Assembly: GCA_947623455.1 (NCBI GenBank)
Contig: OX392530.1
Span: 3,695,501-3,759,500, forward strand
From: Mimachlamys varia
Taxonomy: Eukaryota > Mollusca > Bivalvia > Pectinida > Pectinidae
Reading direction: 5' to 3'
Length of the DNA: 64,000 nt
In this document: piece by piece, positions 26,636 to 38,340 of the stretch
How positions within the stretch are numbered: the first letter of the stretch is position 1
Layout: each line of letters begins with the position of its first letter
Position numbers and translations under genes: made by a program
Notes under the pieces: model-generated
The model's database searches: none
What the model saw: the letters and a program-made list of their open reading frames with translations, nothing else
What the model was told of the DNA's origin: nothing

Positions 26636-26929
26636 ATGTTATGTTTTAAATCAATCGTCCTTTTCATACTTTTATTGGCAGGACAGACCGTGCTTATACG
26701 AAAAGTATTAATCTACTTAGGTATATGGAGATTATCTTGTACTCTTGACAAACAGTATTTCTCTACTAACTTTTTACAATATCACCATTCTGAAGCAACT
26801 CGGATTTTTGAAGCTATGAAGGAATTAGGTTTATTTGCACTTGGTACATACAAAAATTGTATATACTATTTCAGTTCATCTGCAAGACGTTTAGTACAGA
26901 TACGTATTTCAGGAGTGCTGGATTGTTAA
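26636..26929 (+). CDS. Hypothetical 97-residue open frame with hydrophobic start
   Basis: ATG to stop. The first 20 or so residues (MLCFKSIVLFILLLAGQTVL) would serve as a signal peptide or membrane anchor. The rest (for example STNFLQYHHSEATRIFEAMK) is mixed and helical-looking. The frame stays open upstream to a good acceptor-like CTTCTTTCACAG, so it could be an internal exon. It lies antisense inside an intron of the receptor gene. I do not recognise the family, and chance open frames of this size are frequent in this window. Confidence 0.15.
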   Translation: MLCFKSIVLFILLLAGQTVLIRKVLIYLGIWRLSCTLDKQYFSTNFLQYHHSEATRIFEAMKELGLFALGTYKNCIYYFSSSARRLVQIRISGVLDC

Positions 26930-28077
26930 CTTTTCTCAAATTTCTGATTTTATTTAGCTATGTATAATTCGTAAAATCCATACTACCAAATTATCTTTGT
27001 GTGCAATACTCCTACCGTACTTGGTGATATCCATATACAAATGAATGTAACATATTCAACGCTTTTTTATGGTGAAAAATATAGCAGCATATGTCATTTT
27101 GCATTTTACTCCAAGAAAAAAATATCAAAACCCACCATTTAGCCTTCTCAACCACATCCAGGAAGTTTCGGTTCAATCTTTTTGTCTTTGCCATGTCAGC
27201 CAACTTGTTTCTCTATCAAAGAAAAAAACAAATGACTCATTGTCTTATTCCCAGGAAATCAATACAAAATTAGTATTATAATTAGTTAAACATTGAAATG
27301 ACAAAAAGAAAATTAAAATAGAAATTTTGACAAATACAGAATACTAGAAAACAAAATATTTGTCCATAGAATTATAACCTTTACTCAGAGTTGATACAAC
27401 TATTGCAAAATGTTACCAAAGAAAAGTTTTACAAAAAAACCCCGTAGAAAGTGTGGGGAAGATAATACCATGTACTCTGGTAATATGAGTGACAATCCAG
27501 TAGATGTCCTTTCACATTGCATACAATTAATGAAAATAAGACAAATTTTAAACTTTGCGACACATCATAGACCGTAAAAAAGCCAAACCGGGGGCCATAA
27601 AAAGTGGAAGTGAAATCCCATGGTCTGTTCTGGTAATTATGTTTGAAGGTATCTTGTTGAAATCGAGTGATAAGTTTCATTCGACACCAAATTCCTATAG
27701 AAGGACTTTTAAAATCTATTATACCTAGTCTAGCAGGTCACAATGTAAGGGAAAGTGTTCCAAGTGTACTTGGCAATGATTCTTAGAGAATCAAATTATT
27801 ACGTTAGACGGATTATCATGTGATACCTCAATTTTATCTCACCATCAAGACGCGTATAGTTGTCACGTGAACGTTCGATAAAGGAAACCCATCTATGACC
27901 AATCACGCATGGCTTGTTTATATTTACAACATCGCATTGCTATTGGATTAAGGTTCTAACTTATCTTCAAATAAAGCCGGCACGCACATGTCTAATGTCC
28001 AATAACATATCTTTACCATCCATTTTTTTTTTCAAACCAAGGCAGTAGAGGATAATATATATAAACACAATACTCAC

Positions 28078-28197
28078 ACGAATAGTGCTTTTCATAAAGA
28101 GTTTCGAGAATTCCCTGTTTTTCACAATACCGATCATTTCTTTAGCTGACTCATTGGCATTTACCAATTCTGCACTTGTCAAAATACGATGTAGTCT
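28078..28197 (-). CDS. GRIN3: GluN3-like NMDA receptor, proximal cytoplasmic tail exon
   Basis: 40 codons, phase 0 to phase 0. The acceptor is ATCTTTTCAG. The donor is read as CGT/GTGAGT; a GT two bases earlier (C/GTGTGAG) is possible. It begins RLHRILTS right after the membrane exon, matching the QRLHRAL sequence found just after M4 in vertebrate GluN3. The remainder (NESAKEMIGIVKNREFSKLFMK) is a charged cytoplasmic stretch with no motif I recognise. The match at the exon start and the intact phase make this a real exon. The exact 3' end is less certain. Confidence 0.8.
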
Positions 28198-28263
28198 CTG
28201 AAAAGATATGAATTGAGAAAAGGGAGTTTAGGATAGAAATCAAGAATGTCATTTACTAATATT

Positions 28264-28398
28264 TACCATTGAATGGTATTGCCACTATATATCCCTACCA
28301 AATTCAGTTGGCATTCATCAGGCCATGAATGCCAATGACCGATTGTTGACGTCATCATTATTATGACGTCGTACTTGTTACGTTGGATACCATTGACC
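28264..28398. repeat. Palindrome-rich patch in a short intron
   Basis: TACCATTGAATGGTA (28264) is self-complementary. TTGGCATTCAT and ATGAATGCCAA (28308-28335) pair around CAGGCC. TGACGTCA at 28347 is followed by TGACGTCG at 28364, and ATACCATTGACC closes the patch. Possibly a small degraded foldback element. The two TGACGTC words also match CRE sites, but position in a downstream intron gives no support for regulation. Confidence 0.5.
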
Positions 28399-29097
28399 GT
28401 CCCCGGGCGATGGCTGTTCTTTTCATTGAACAAGCATATGCGACAAATACATTTATTGAGCTAAATGCTGAGAAATAAAATGTGTAATTGATTGTTTAAT
28501 GACATTAGCAGATTCTAAAAATGGGCACGAACGTTTCTATCACCAAAGGTATATTGGCTCTGGTTAATATGATGATAGCGTGTAAACAAACATTATTGAT
28601 AGTTAACATTGTCAATAACATTTAAAAATAGTTAATAAAACATGAGCGTTACGTATTTTAATAATTAAGATATTGATGACTGAGTAAAAAAGTCATTGTA
28701 ATAGCTCATGTGGAAACAAATCGTAATATGTTTGAATGTATCCTCGATAACTTTGTGCCATAATACAAAGATATATTGATTTTGCTAACTGAATTGCATA
28801 TATACTGATATTGTGGTGTGTGTCTAAGATTCATTGATCCCTGCCTACATTGTAAGTAATAACGTGTCACTGTTGGTGATAGCTAATAAAGTCATACATT
28901 TCACACTTGAATTTGTAGATGTATATATACATTCGTGTTTCGATTCATACCATTCTAGGTATTGTGCTTCATTGAACTATCCAAAAAGTCTTATTGGCTT
29001 TGAATAGACAATTGTCTTTATTGTTACAGTGCATTAATATTATGTCTGTTTACCTACAATAATTTTGCCAATATATAATACAAATATACCACAATAC

Positions 29098-29388
29098 CTG
29101 GCTAAAAAACATAAGATGCGAACTCTTAACACAACTCTTCGGGGATTTTTTCCGGAAACGGGGCACAAGATATCTGTAGATAGCATGCTCCACAAAACAA
29201 AGAATTATTCCGAATACAATTCCTCCAGACAACATGACAAACAATCCCGCGTGATGAAGCACTTCCAGTCGGGACTCCTCGGAAGTTATTCTCTGTTTGT
29301 AACACTCTGCGTCAGCAAAATGCACGTCTATCAGATCATCAATGTAACCAATTTCATGGTACTCTTTAATTTTTTCTGACAGCGGGAT
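29098..29388 (-). CDS. GRIN3: GluN3-like NMDA receptor, exon for end of S2 and M4
   Basis: 97 codons in phase 0 on both sides. The acceptor is TTGTTGTAG and the donor CAG/GTATTG. Residues 1-22 (LSEKIKEY...GYIDDL) are the last S2 helix. Cys 29 is the disulfide partner of the Cys in the preceding exon. Residues 47-70 are transmembrane M4 (GLFVMLSGGIVFG and on to FVEHAIYR), close to the GluN M4 pattern with the following E and YR. From residue 72 the chain is basic (PRFRKKSPKSCVK), as expected for the cytoplasmic side. It lies 806 bases from the exon before and 900 from the one after, so these three exons form the tightest cluster of the gene. Confidence 0.93.
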
Positions 29389-30194
29389 CTACAACAAGGA
29401 AAGCAAGTGTGATTCGTTTAGAGATAATTAGTTATAGAGCCACCTTACATCTATATTTTCATACAGACAGCTTGCGACTTTATTGCAGACAGAATATTGG
29501 AATAGGAAGAGGGATGGTATTGATTCTGGAATGGATAGCATTCCATTTATCCAATATCATATCTTGAAGGAGAGGAAAAGAAAATAGATCTGTTCAATAT
29601 ATCCATTTTGTACATTGATACGTCTGGAAGATTTTTTTTCTGTTTTCTTATAAATTGAATTATTCTTGAGGATGTCGTTCAGGAATTAGAATGAAACTGT
29701 TTAACGATTTTCTAATGCTCCTGTGTCACTATAAACCAGAGCGCAAATTCTAACTAACTTTACGCTCAATTCCCATGGGAAATTTCAGCAAAGACTTAAT
29801 CGATTTTAAAATCTCGGAATGGAATCATTCTTTCTTGGATTTAGTCCTGAATTCACTTAACAACGTTAGAAGTCGAACAACCCCAGAAACACTAAATCAA
29901 GTGAAGCTACATGTAACACTTCATTACATTAGATCTGTGAAATAGACTGTCATAATGTAGTTATTGCAGTCATTAACGATGCACAGGTGTCAAAAATTTG
30001 TTGTTAGCATTTTTTTTTGCTTCATGGAGTGTGTTATCATTTGACTTATATATCAAAATGGACATCTCAAGCTATAATTTCTGCTTGTTTCTTTTCTTTG
30101 TTATCTTCTGTTCTCCGCATTCTTTTTTCTCTTTCTCTCCTAATCCGTTGAGGGTGGCAAAACATTGTGTTTTATTTCAATATCATTTGCATAC

Positions 30195-30345
30195 CTTTAA
30201 AGGCGAATCTTTAGCGATACCTATTCCGTATCCATCCTCCCCAAACGTCTGTGACAGGAGTCGTAGCTGACACTTCGGATCTAAGTTGCCCCTTGCGTAC
30301 TCCAGGATAGGGTAGTCACCTAGGTAAGCATCCAGCTTACCCGCT
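30195..30345 (-). CDS. GRIN3: GluN3-like NMDA receptor, exon for middle of S2 lobe
   Basis: The exon is one base completing a split Ile codon, then 50 codons. The acceptor is TTGTTACAG and the donor GTATGC (phase 0). It reads AGKLDAYLGDYPILEYARG onward. Asp 10 in GDYP matches the Asp that binds the amino group of glycine in GluN1 and GluN3. Cys 25 (DPKCQL) is the S2 cysteine that pairs with the Cys in the next exon. EDGYGIGIAKDSPLK is the standard end-of-S2 signature (YGIG, SPL). With Arg in S1 and Ser in the previous exon, the ligand triad is complete, so the receptor should bind an amino acid. The gene symbol carries the same caveat as the first exon. Confidence 0.92.
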
Positions 30346-30361
30346 CTGTAACAAAACAAAT

Positions 30362-30550
30362 CCCAAGATAATTTACCGACGCGTCAACATAACCTTAATC
30401 TGAACTCAAAATCAATTTAACTCGGGTCAAAAATATTTATAGAGGAAATATTCTACATCTACATCTACATATCTAAACCCTTGAAATAGTTCAAGGGAAT
30501 AAGACCATGTGTTCCGAAGAGTAAGCGTCTTCTTCTTCATCAACGAGACC
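30362..30550 (-). repeat. Solo RT-element tail
   Basis: ACCTTAATCTGAACTCAAAA near its left end, then AAGACCATGTGTTCCGAAGA and GCGTCTTCTTCTTCATCAAC: the minus-strand tail sequence. It sits 17 bases from the exon ending at 30345, hence just inside the intron next to its acceptor. Confidence 0.8.
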
Positions 30551-30797
30551 CTCCAATATAAACCGTATTAAGCAACGGACATATCCTTTTGGTGACCAAA
30601 TTTTCTACACAGTACACATTCATCAACATATTAATGCAATATAGACCTGAAAGGTTTTGACATTCGTTTTTAAAAGATATAAGTTGGTTTGGGTTAAGAC
30701 AATTCTGAGAGGTCTTAAACATTATAATTAGTAGATATTCGTTGTGAAAATACATCAAAAAAACAAAATTGAAAATCAATGTTAAAAGCCACATATA

Positions 30798-30828
30798 CCC
30801 CCCCCCCCCCCCCCACACACACACACAA
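30798..30828. repeat. C17 homopolymer followed by (CA)n
   Basis: Seventeen C bases, then about seven AC units. A G-rich homopolymer on the other strand; may be length-variable or an assembly weak point. Confidence 0.95.
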
Positions 30829-30838
30829 TAGATTGTTC

Positions 30839-31130
30839 TGCATCAATTGCATATGTAAACATTTGATTCGGTAATGACTCGTCAGTTATTATACTGCATC
30901 ATACAAACATTTTATTCGGTAGGTCTCGTCAGTTTCTTTACTGCATCATATAAACGTTTCATTCGGTAGGAGTCGTCAGTTATTTGTCTATATCATATGA
31001 TTTTGACTCGTCAGTTATTTTGCTGCAACACATAGGCGTTTGATTCGGTAGAAACGTCAGCTATTTTACTCTATAATGTAGACGTTTGATTTGGAAGGAC
31101 TCGTATTCTATTTTAATGCATCGTATATTG
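30839..31130. repeat. Degenerate ~45-bp tandem repeat
   Basis: Six diverged units with the order GCATCATA, AAACRTTTNATTCGGTAGG, NTCGTCAGTTATTTTACT. One unit near 30990 is shortened. Confidence 0.8.
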
Positions 31131-32547
31131 AAGGTAGAAACCTTGATCAATTGCGTCTTTATATTCTAAAATATTTGGGAAAATGGCGTAAGGGAGGAAT
31201 GTGTTACCTATTTCATTGATGATAAGGTTAAGTTTAGGTACATCTGTACAGAACAACTTTATTTTAGCAGGAAATAATTATAGATAATCCAGTCATCCTT
31301 ATGATATAATGAGCGGTATAGTATTACATGGAACCAATTAAACCGATATTATAAAATGTTCTGTCATAAAAAAAAAATCCTTATTATTAAAAAGTGTTTA
31401 TTGTAATGGAGGGACCAAACCCCGGCATTTGAGTTTACAGTACTTAAAATACAAAATCATCAAGTAAGCATCATAAAAAAATATATCTAAAATAGAAATG
31501 GAGCTAGTCTGAAACCTTGGCGTACACCGCTACATGAGTTGAATCAAGAGTGGCCGTAGCGGCCATATTGGATGTCGGAAAAAATAAGAACGGGGTCACA
31601 TCGCATCGCAGTCACAGAAACTCATATAAAGTTTTATTAAAATATGTAGTACGATTTTCGAAAAAGTTGACGGAAACCTCCACGACGGAAGAAATCAGAA
31701 GAAATAATGATAATTAGAATCGGAGCAAACGCAAAATGACCCCATCCCATCTTCGTTTTGGGGACAACAAAATCAAGAACAATTTTTTTTCCTTCTGTTG
31801 TTTGTTTCCGAAATCCAAATCTCACGAATGTCCTTCGAAAATATGAACGAATTTTGATATATACACAACAAAATATACCCAGTACACGGTATATGGTTTT
31901 CTACCAATATATGTCTAGACCACCAATCACGAAAGCACATAAGAAGGCATTGCCAACAAACTGAAGATATTCATCATGATAACAATAGAGTTGAAAATGT
32001 AATTTTGTAGTATTATGATAAAGTATCGGTATTTTTATGCGTCTATCGACTTTAAAACGGCAAATTTATGTTGATATTCGCATTTCCACGCTCTGAAACC
32101 AAGGCATATGTGTTCAAACACGCAACCGGTTCATAAATAATGTTCGTTTATAGCCAATCATTCTCACCCGCATGTTGATGGATGTGGTGAAAAAGTTATC
32201 ATTCTCATCTGTATGTTGATGGATGTGGTTAAAACGTTAAATCAGTCACAATTTTGCAACAAATATTCACGAAAGTTGCATATACATTTGTATGTCCATG
32301 TCTGTTTCTGTCTCTTTTCAAGTTCAAAAATGCATTTTTTTCGTATGAAGGCAATATGTCCAAAACGTCTAGTTATTCCGTGTGATTTCTATCGAAATTG
32401 GCGTAAAAGTGTGAAATTAACATAGCATATCGCCGGATTGACGTATCTTAGTACAGATGCGGTTTTATAATCTGAAAGATTTTTTTCCACTTGGAGATGA
32501 CAATACCACCTCCAGGTCTAAAGCAGCTACATTTATTGTAGTGCATA

Positions 32548-32890
32548 AAAGGCCCAATAAACGTAACTTTCGGCAAACCTTACAATTATGTAACTATAAT
32601 CAGCAATATTCAAGATGAATTCTTACACGGTTACCGGTACAGCAGCAGTTGGAACGCGGTATTTGTAAACACGCGTCCATTTTGAACTGTCTTCTTACCT
32701 CGGCTTGTTGTTGAAGTGTGCCCCATCTGAATTATTTTCAATTATGGGTTTTTTCTGTCAAGAGTTTCTTGTTAGTTACCACTCAGGTTTACTTCATTGT
32801 AGGCTAATTTTTGCATGGTTATTAACTGGATTTTTTAATGAATTTTCAGAATCACGAATAATTTTATGAAGTTACGTATATTGGGCCTTT
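32548..32890. mobile_element. MITE-like element, copy 2
   Basis: Left end AAAGGCCCAATAAACGTAAC, right end AGTTACGTATATTGGGCCTT; 343 bases. The interior matches copy 1 (10398) in reverse orientation, including a GCTGTACCG-type segment and CGTCCATTTTGAACTGTCTT. Non-coding. Confidence 0.85.
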
Positions 32891-32934
32891 AACATGATAG
32901 TGTATCTTAATCCATGTGTTGTGGCGTAGTACAG

Positions 32935-33120
32935 AGGTTTACGCATTTGACTCTTCTGCTTCAGCATTAGTTTAAAATATTTAGACTTACATCCTGTGAC
33001 CTCTAGCTTCATTGACGAGTCCTAGAAGGACGAAACAACTGTAATATGAAGTGTAATAATTTGTTCAACACACTATATCTATTACTAAATTAAAAAGGTG
33101 AAGCATGTGTGTGTGTGTAA
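32935..33120 (+). repeat. Short interspersed repeat (TTCTGCTTC family), copy 2
   Basis: CTTCTGCTTCAGCATTAGTT, CCTAGAAGGACGAAACAACT, TATCTATTACTAAATTAAAA, ending in a GT run. Forms a direct pair with copy 3. Confidence 0.8.
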
Positions 33121-33234
33121 CATCATGTTTCTAAAGCCTAGAAAAAATGCAGATTAAGCATAGCAACAAAAATACTGCGATACGTTTGTATGTATAGTTT
33201 TATATGTATCTAAGACTTAAATCTTTGCTAGCTA

Positions 33235-33425
33235 ATAACGTCTGCTTCTACATTAGTTTAGAAATTTTGGATTCAAACCTTTTGGGCCCTAGCAGCACTG
33301 AAGAGTCTTAGAAGGACGAAACAGTTGTATGATGCAGTTTAATACATTTTTTCGGCATACTGTATCTATTACTAAATTAAAAAGGTGCAGCATATGTGTG
33401 TGTTACGTCATCTTCCATATCATTC
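33235..33425 (+). repeat. Short interspersed repeat (TTCTGCTTC family), copy 3
   Basis: GTCTGCTTCTACATTAGTTT, TTAGAAGGACGAAACAGTTG, TATCTATTACTAAATTAAAA, then GTGCAGCATATGTGTGTGTT. The shared spacing of all blocks with copy 2 indicates one family, probably SINE-like. No box A or box B was seen. Confidence 0.8.
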
Positions 33426-34124
33426 TGTGTCATCTATCCGTATACCTTTTTAAAGGAAGTTAGTTACACTCGTAAGGATAAACTTACTGTAATGTATTAC
33501 TCGTGATACAGACAGAAGCATTACATACGTAATATTAGGACATAGAGGACATCTAATAGTTGAGTTCCCATAATGTCTTCAATTGTATCATTGTATTCGG
33601 TTGGACTGTTTTACTGTTTATTGCCATGGCTACGTTTACGTCTCCTTGGAGGAGAGAACACAGACATTATATTTGTATGACTGCAATTTTTACGAAATAC
33701 ATACGGCCATTACATCCATATGGCGCAGCAGTGCCAATGAGTGGAATGCAGTGTTATTTCCTTCACGGAGATCTAAGTGTTGACGTATTGGAAGTCTGAT
33801 ACATTGTCTCCGCCATACAGACACTCATACCCAGAACTTAATGGTGCGGAGGATATGATGCATACACAGGTCATTTCTTAACGATCGTCTTTGATTCGCT
33901 GTCTGCGTAATTGTTTGCTTCGTTTAAACAAATTATTTAAAACTACAAAAGTATCACATAAATGTAAAGATTGTACAAAAGACACGCACGAGACTAGCAT
34001 TTAAGATATACCTTATTATTTAAAATAAATAACACATAGACATGATATTACGATTGACAACATATGTAGATCTTATACGGACTGATTACCTGTATAAATG
34101 TTATCAGGATTAATAATCTGTAAC

Positions 34125-34365
34125 TTGTGTAAGATTGATAACATGTGGAGCTGTTATCAGGATTGGTAGCTCGTGTAGCTGTTAACAGGATTGATAACAT
34201 GTGCAGCTGTTATGAGGATTGATAACATGTGCAGCTGTTATGAGGATTGATAACATGTGCAGCTGTTATGAGGATTGATAACATGTGCAGCTGTTATAGG
34301 GATTGATAACATGTGCAGCTGTTATTAGGATTGATAACTCGTGTATTTGTTATCCGGATTGTTAA
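34125..34365. repeat. 28-bp minisatellite
   Basis: About eight units of GATTGATAACATGTGCAGCT followed by GTTATGAG; the central four are identical and the edges diverged. A short GT-rich tandem stretch with CACGATGTG words follows at 34460-34545. Confidence 0.92.
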
Positions 34366-36544
34366 CTCAAAAACTGTAATCAGGACCGGTAACATGTAAT
34401 GGTATTATCAAGATTGTTGCGCATCGTGAATATCTACTACAGTTGTGGGATCGCACAACGTTACACGATGTGCGGTGTGCGCACGATGTGTGAACGGTGT
34501 ATGCACGAAGTGTGCACGATGTGAGAACGATGAATGCACGATAAATTAACATTGTGCAATGACAATCGTGGTTGATGTAAATGGAGAAATGGGTAAACAA
34601 TATATAGGCCTACAGTTTCGCGCTAGTTGCTAGTTCCTTTCAACGTTATTTTGCAGTATGTAAAACAGTGGATTTGATTTCAGCTATAAGATAATGATAG
34701 GGTGTGCTATACGATAACGCCACACATATATAGACTTTTTATATTGCTGAATGAGTCCTGCATTGTGTTTGATAACATCGTCCTATTACTGAATTGCTGA
34801 TGCAGCTGCAATTTAATGTCGATATACTCATTAAAAAGAAATCAATCAGTCCAATGAATTACATTTTAATTGTTTCTATGTTATTCCACTCGTCAAATTA
34901 CACCGTAGCATCTTACATTATATCTCCGTTATTTTCAGTATACAGTATAGACAATGCCTATATTGATTCGAGGAGGCTGATATACTCACAATATATTGCT
35001 TTCCTTATAACATATTTGCTTTTCATTTTCAATTGAATCACAAATCATCTCAATGACCGCGATGGGGAGCTGCGGAGCTCTGTGGGCCTAGCCACGCTCG
35101 CAGAGATATAATCGTTTACCGCGCGTTGTTGCTGAGGCTGTGTCGGATGCGGAAGCTGCCTGACGACCAGCGACGTTTATGACTTCAAAAACGCAATTAA
35201 TGATCCAGTACTTCAGCCCAGAACCCAATTTTCATGCTAGTTATGGGCTTTTGAGACAATATTAGTATAAAATGATTTCCGTATCTGACGTGTTATATAT
35301 CATACACGAGTATAAGGTTAGAAATTGTTTTCGTTTTGGTTATCCAATATAATCATCAAAATTGTTTTTAAACGAACCTCGTTAAGGTTCCAAGTCTATA
35401 GCTCTATAACATTGATATATAATAGCATTACGTTACATTTAAAAACATGAGCTTATATCAAACCATCATGTACATGCAATTACTTTTTCACTTGGAAATC
35501 TAACCTATCCTTAGCCTGAGAGTTTTTTCTTCATTTAAATGCTTTGAATTGTGAGGAAAACGTATTTCATCAAGTGATGCGTTTAATTCAAACACTAGCT
35601 AAGTGGAGTAACATATAATAATGCTAGGGAGCAATAATGACAGTATTGTTGCTGAGATATTATATAATATCATACAAATATCCAAAAATGTCTTCTTCTA
35701 TGCTACCAATCTAGGTTTGGACTCGGCGTTATCGTTTCAAATGTCGCTCCTATTGTTGTGGCGAATGAGAATCAAATTCCACAGCTTAGTTGAAACCGTA
35801 TCCATGGAGATTTCCCAATATCGAGGTTTGTTAATTGGAAGAAAAGAAATAATGGATTGAACACTACTGCAGTCAGGTTTTAATGAACTTCCATAGAAAA
35901 TTAAACGCCACGAAACAACTCCCTTCAGGTTTACTTATCGATAGCATAAGGCCATACCCAATTAAAAAAAAACGATTCAAAACATGCATTCATTTTAAAT
36001 CAAGGTTAATGGGCGAGGATTGATAAATAGAATGTGATTGATTTGCCATTTGCCGGTAAATATAGTGACAAATTTACTTTTAACGTAAGGGTTTGAATAA
36101 AGATAACAGAAAGTATTCAATCATTCATAAGAAATTAAATCATTTCAATTGAAATAAAATATCATTTAATATTTAACCACACTTAGTGACACGCAGCAAG
36201 CAATAACGTTTTACAGTTTATATTTACACTGCAATTCAAATATGTACCCTTGGTTATGACGAACTCGATGCAACCACAACAAAAGCAGTAACTTGTATAA
36301 TAGTTGCAACAATGACTGTCAGCAAATATCGCTTTATTATCACTCTTCCTTTTTTCTAATTTTTACCTCTATTATCAGCAAATCCAGCGTATGAGAGGGT
36401 TGGATTATTGCTAGCTTGTTTCGACAATAAGCTGCAGTGTGGTACAAAATATAGCACTATGAAGTAGGCAACAATTCTGGATTACCGTCAGGTAGCTTAA
36501 ACGAACATACTGCATGCTCTTACATACACACAAACACTTAGCAT

Positions 36545-36600
36545 ACATCATGAAGGTTCATTTAATGACCTCAGCTGTTGATAGGACGTTAAACAAAAGA
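36545..36600 (+). repeat. SINE 3' tail fragment
   Basis: TTTAATGACCTCAGCTGTTG then ATAGGACGTTAAACAAAAGA, the 3' end of the same family as the copies at 37535 and 48255. Confidence 0.6.
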
Positions 36601-36630
36601 AAATCAAACTTTGTTGTTGTTTTTATTTTT

Positions 36631-36652
36631 GGGGGGGGGGGGGGGGGGGGGG
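36631..36652. repeat. G22 homopolymer
   Basis: Twenty-two consecutive G bases between a T-rich run and TATATATA. Long G runs can fold into quadruplexes and are often mis-sized in assemblies. Confidence 0.97.
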
Positions 36653-36834
36653 TATATATAAAATTGTTTACCATTTTTGAAAAGATATGATGGTCGATAT
36701 TTTCAAGGTTATGCTAATCAGAGTAAAATGTTGTTGTCGGTGACTATATTATGAAATTAACGACATGGCAAACTTTTGGTTAAACATAAATGCCCATGCT
36801 GAGATACATTCATACAGCTGCGAACTAGAAAAAA

Positions 36835-37015
36835 AAAATCAGAGAATACCAAAGCGTCAACAAAACCCTAATCCGAACTCAAAATCGATTTAACTAGGTG
36901 CAAAATAGGAACAAAGAAATGAATTACATGGAGACCACCGTAAAAGCACAAGAGAATAAGACCAGGTGTTCCGGAAGTGTAAGCGTATTTTGCTTCATCG
37001 ACGACACTTCGTCGC
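36835..37015 (-). repeat. RT-element tail, well preserved
   Basis: ATCAGAGAATACCAAAGCGT through CCGAACTCAAAATCGATTTA, TGAATTACATGGAGACCACC and GACCAGGTGTTCCGGAAGTG to TTGCTTCATCGACGACACTT. The best solo tail for deriving a consensus. Confidence 0.85.
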
Positions 37016-37534
37016 TTCGAACATGACGAAGGGACGTCACTATAAGTTCCTTTATCACATGTAATACCCGTATTTGCTGACACCGTTAATGAAGCAGACA
37101 TTTACCGTCAACATGTCTGACTTGAAATAGAAAAGTTGTTAATATTGCTGACAAAGAAAACAAATGCATATCTATAAATCTACAATATCTTATATCAAAG
37201 ACTTCCAATAGTCTATCAGTCGTGCCTACTTAATCGTCTAGGCAGTGTGGATATGTCTTGAAAAATGGTCTGATTGACAAGTAAAATGTCTTAAAATACA
37301 ATAACGTCTATGAAGAAACAAAATTAATGCTTTTTCATAAAGAACCAATACAAACACATAGGAAGGAAGCGGATGATTTATCTCACTGTACATGTCTGTA
37401 TGATGTTAAGTTACCTTTGCAAACAAACATATTGGTGTGAATGAATAGGAAATGTTAGCAATGATAAACTATGGTATAAATGTACAATTGCTATAACGAT
37501 TGCTTTTATAACATGTCCAAAAGGTAATTAAATT

Positions 37535-37690
37535 TCTATATGGTTTGGTTTATTTAGTGTTACGTCCTATTAACAGCAAATGTCATTTAAGGGCGTGCCA
37601 GGTTTTGGAGGTGGAGGAAAGGATGTTACTCTTCACACAAACAGACATGCAGTCAACTTCGAACATGACGAGGTCAGAAACAACAAAATT
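37535..37690 (-). repeat. SINE copy
   Basis: Contains GTTACGTCCTATTAACAGCA, ATGTCATTTAAGGGCGTGCC and GGTTTTGGAGGTGGAGGAAA, the reverse complement of the body and tail at 48340-48410. Confidence 0.65.
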
Positions 37691-37974
37691 CCGGCGGCAA
37701 CGAGGTTCATTTCAAGTCCCGATTTTCACAATATATGAAACATTTGACAAAGATATAACACTTCAATAATGTATTACAAATATGACATTTCAACCAAGTA
37801 TCCACATAATGACAATACTATGACAGAGTATATATTTCTAAATATATGGCGGTCAAAGGAGCAGAATAATTATTAATAAATTACAAAAGGTGGAATGTCC
37901 GACCATTACGGATCAGTTATATGACTATCATGAATTATGTAGCATGGGTAAGCAAGAATTAAACGACTACTTAC

Positions 37975-38108
37975 ATCAACATTTCGATAGCCTCGTCCGA
38001 TTTAGGCACATGGTGTCTCTGGCTGGTCAGGAACAGTCTGTAGTTGATCTTCTTCACAATAGATTCGACAGCACTAGCCTCCAACACACCCACGCGGATA
38101 TCAAGCAT
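37975..38108 (-). CDS. GRIN3: GluN3-like NMDA receptor, exon for start of S2 ligand-binding lobe
   Basis: Small exon of 44 codons plus two bases. The acceptor is TTCCTCTAG and the donor GTAAGT. It enters in phase 0, as the preceding exon requires, and leaves in phase 2. The reading frame begins MLDIRVGVLEASAVES, which aligns with the S2 start of NMDA subunits (FRFGTVRESSAEDY in GluN3A). The Ser of SAVES (codon 12) sits where the ligand-carboxylate Ser lies. The end, SDEAIEML, matches the helix before the ligand-binding Asp. It is separated by a 14.2-kb intron upstream and a 7.6-kb intron downstream. A plus-strand reading frame over the same bases has no family resemblance in this part. Confidence 0.88.
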
Positions 38109-38149
38109 CTAGAGGAAGATAAAATAAATCTAGGGTGTAACCAAGAGTT

Positions 38150-38340
38150 ATTGTACATGGCGGGTGTCGTCAATGAAGCAGAACACGCTTACTCTTCCGA
38201 TCATCTGGTCTTATTCTCTTGTACTTTTAAAAGGTTATCAATGTTAATCTTTTCTCTGTACATATTTTGCCCCTAGTTTATTCTTTTCGAGTTCGGTTTA
38301 TGGTTTCGATGACGCTTAGATATTCTTTGATTGACTTTTT
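38150..38340 (+). repeat. RT-element tail next to a receptor exon
   Basis: GGGTGTCGTCAATGAAGCAG, CTTACTCTTCCGATCATCTG, GTCTTATTCTCTTGTACTTT, TTTTGCCCCTAGTTTATTCT and a closing GGTTTCGATGACGCTTAGAT. It lies about 40 bases upstream (in transcript sense) of the exon starting at 38108. Confidence 0.8.

Larger units (their letters stand above)
21436..28077 (-). other. Intron of the GluN3-like gene (6.6 kb)
   Basis: Bounded by GTGAGT at 28077 and GCAACAG at 21436. It holds the 162-bp palindrome at 22168-22329 and a (TA)n tract near 24290-24308. The rest is AT-rich sequence in which I see no exon with recognisable receptor similarity. A small extra tail exon cannot be excluded because tail sequences are poorly conserved. 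The short element GCATGACCGACGCCATA near 22791 recurs in reverse near 23715, suggesting another low-copy repeat. Confidence 0.7.
30346..37974 (-). other. Intron of the GluN3-like gene (7.6 kb), repeat-rich
   Basis: Runs from the GTAAGT donor at 37974 to the TTACAG acceptor at 30346. It contains an RT-element tail, a C-homopolymer with CA repeat, a degenerate 45-bp tandem array, a MITE, two copies of a short interspersed repeat, a 28-bp minisatellite, a 22-base G run and SINE tails; the clear ones are listed separately. No additional exon recognised. Confidence 0.75.

Noticed and set aside
29065..29379. 104-codon plus-strand frame
   Set aside because: Antisense to the M4 exon, whose family match and splice sites are clear.
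37890..38276. 128-codon plus-strand frame
   Set aside because: First part is antisense to the receptor S2 exon and the second part is the RT-element tail.
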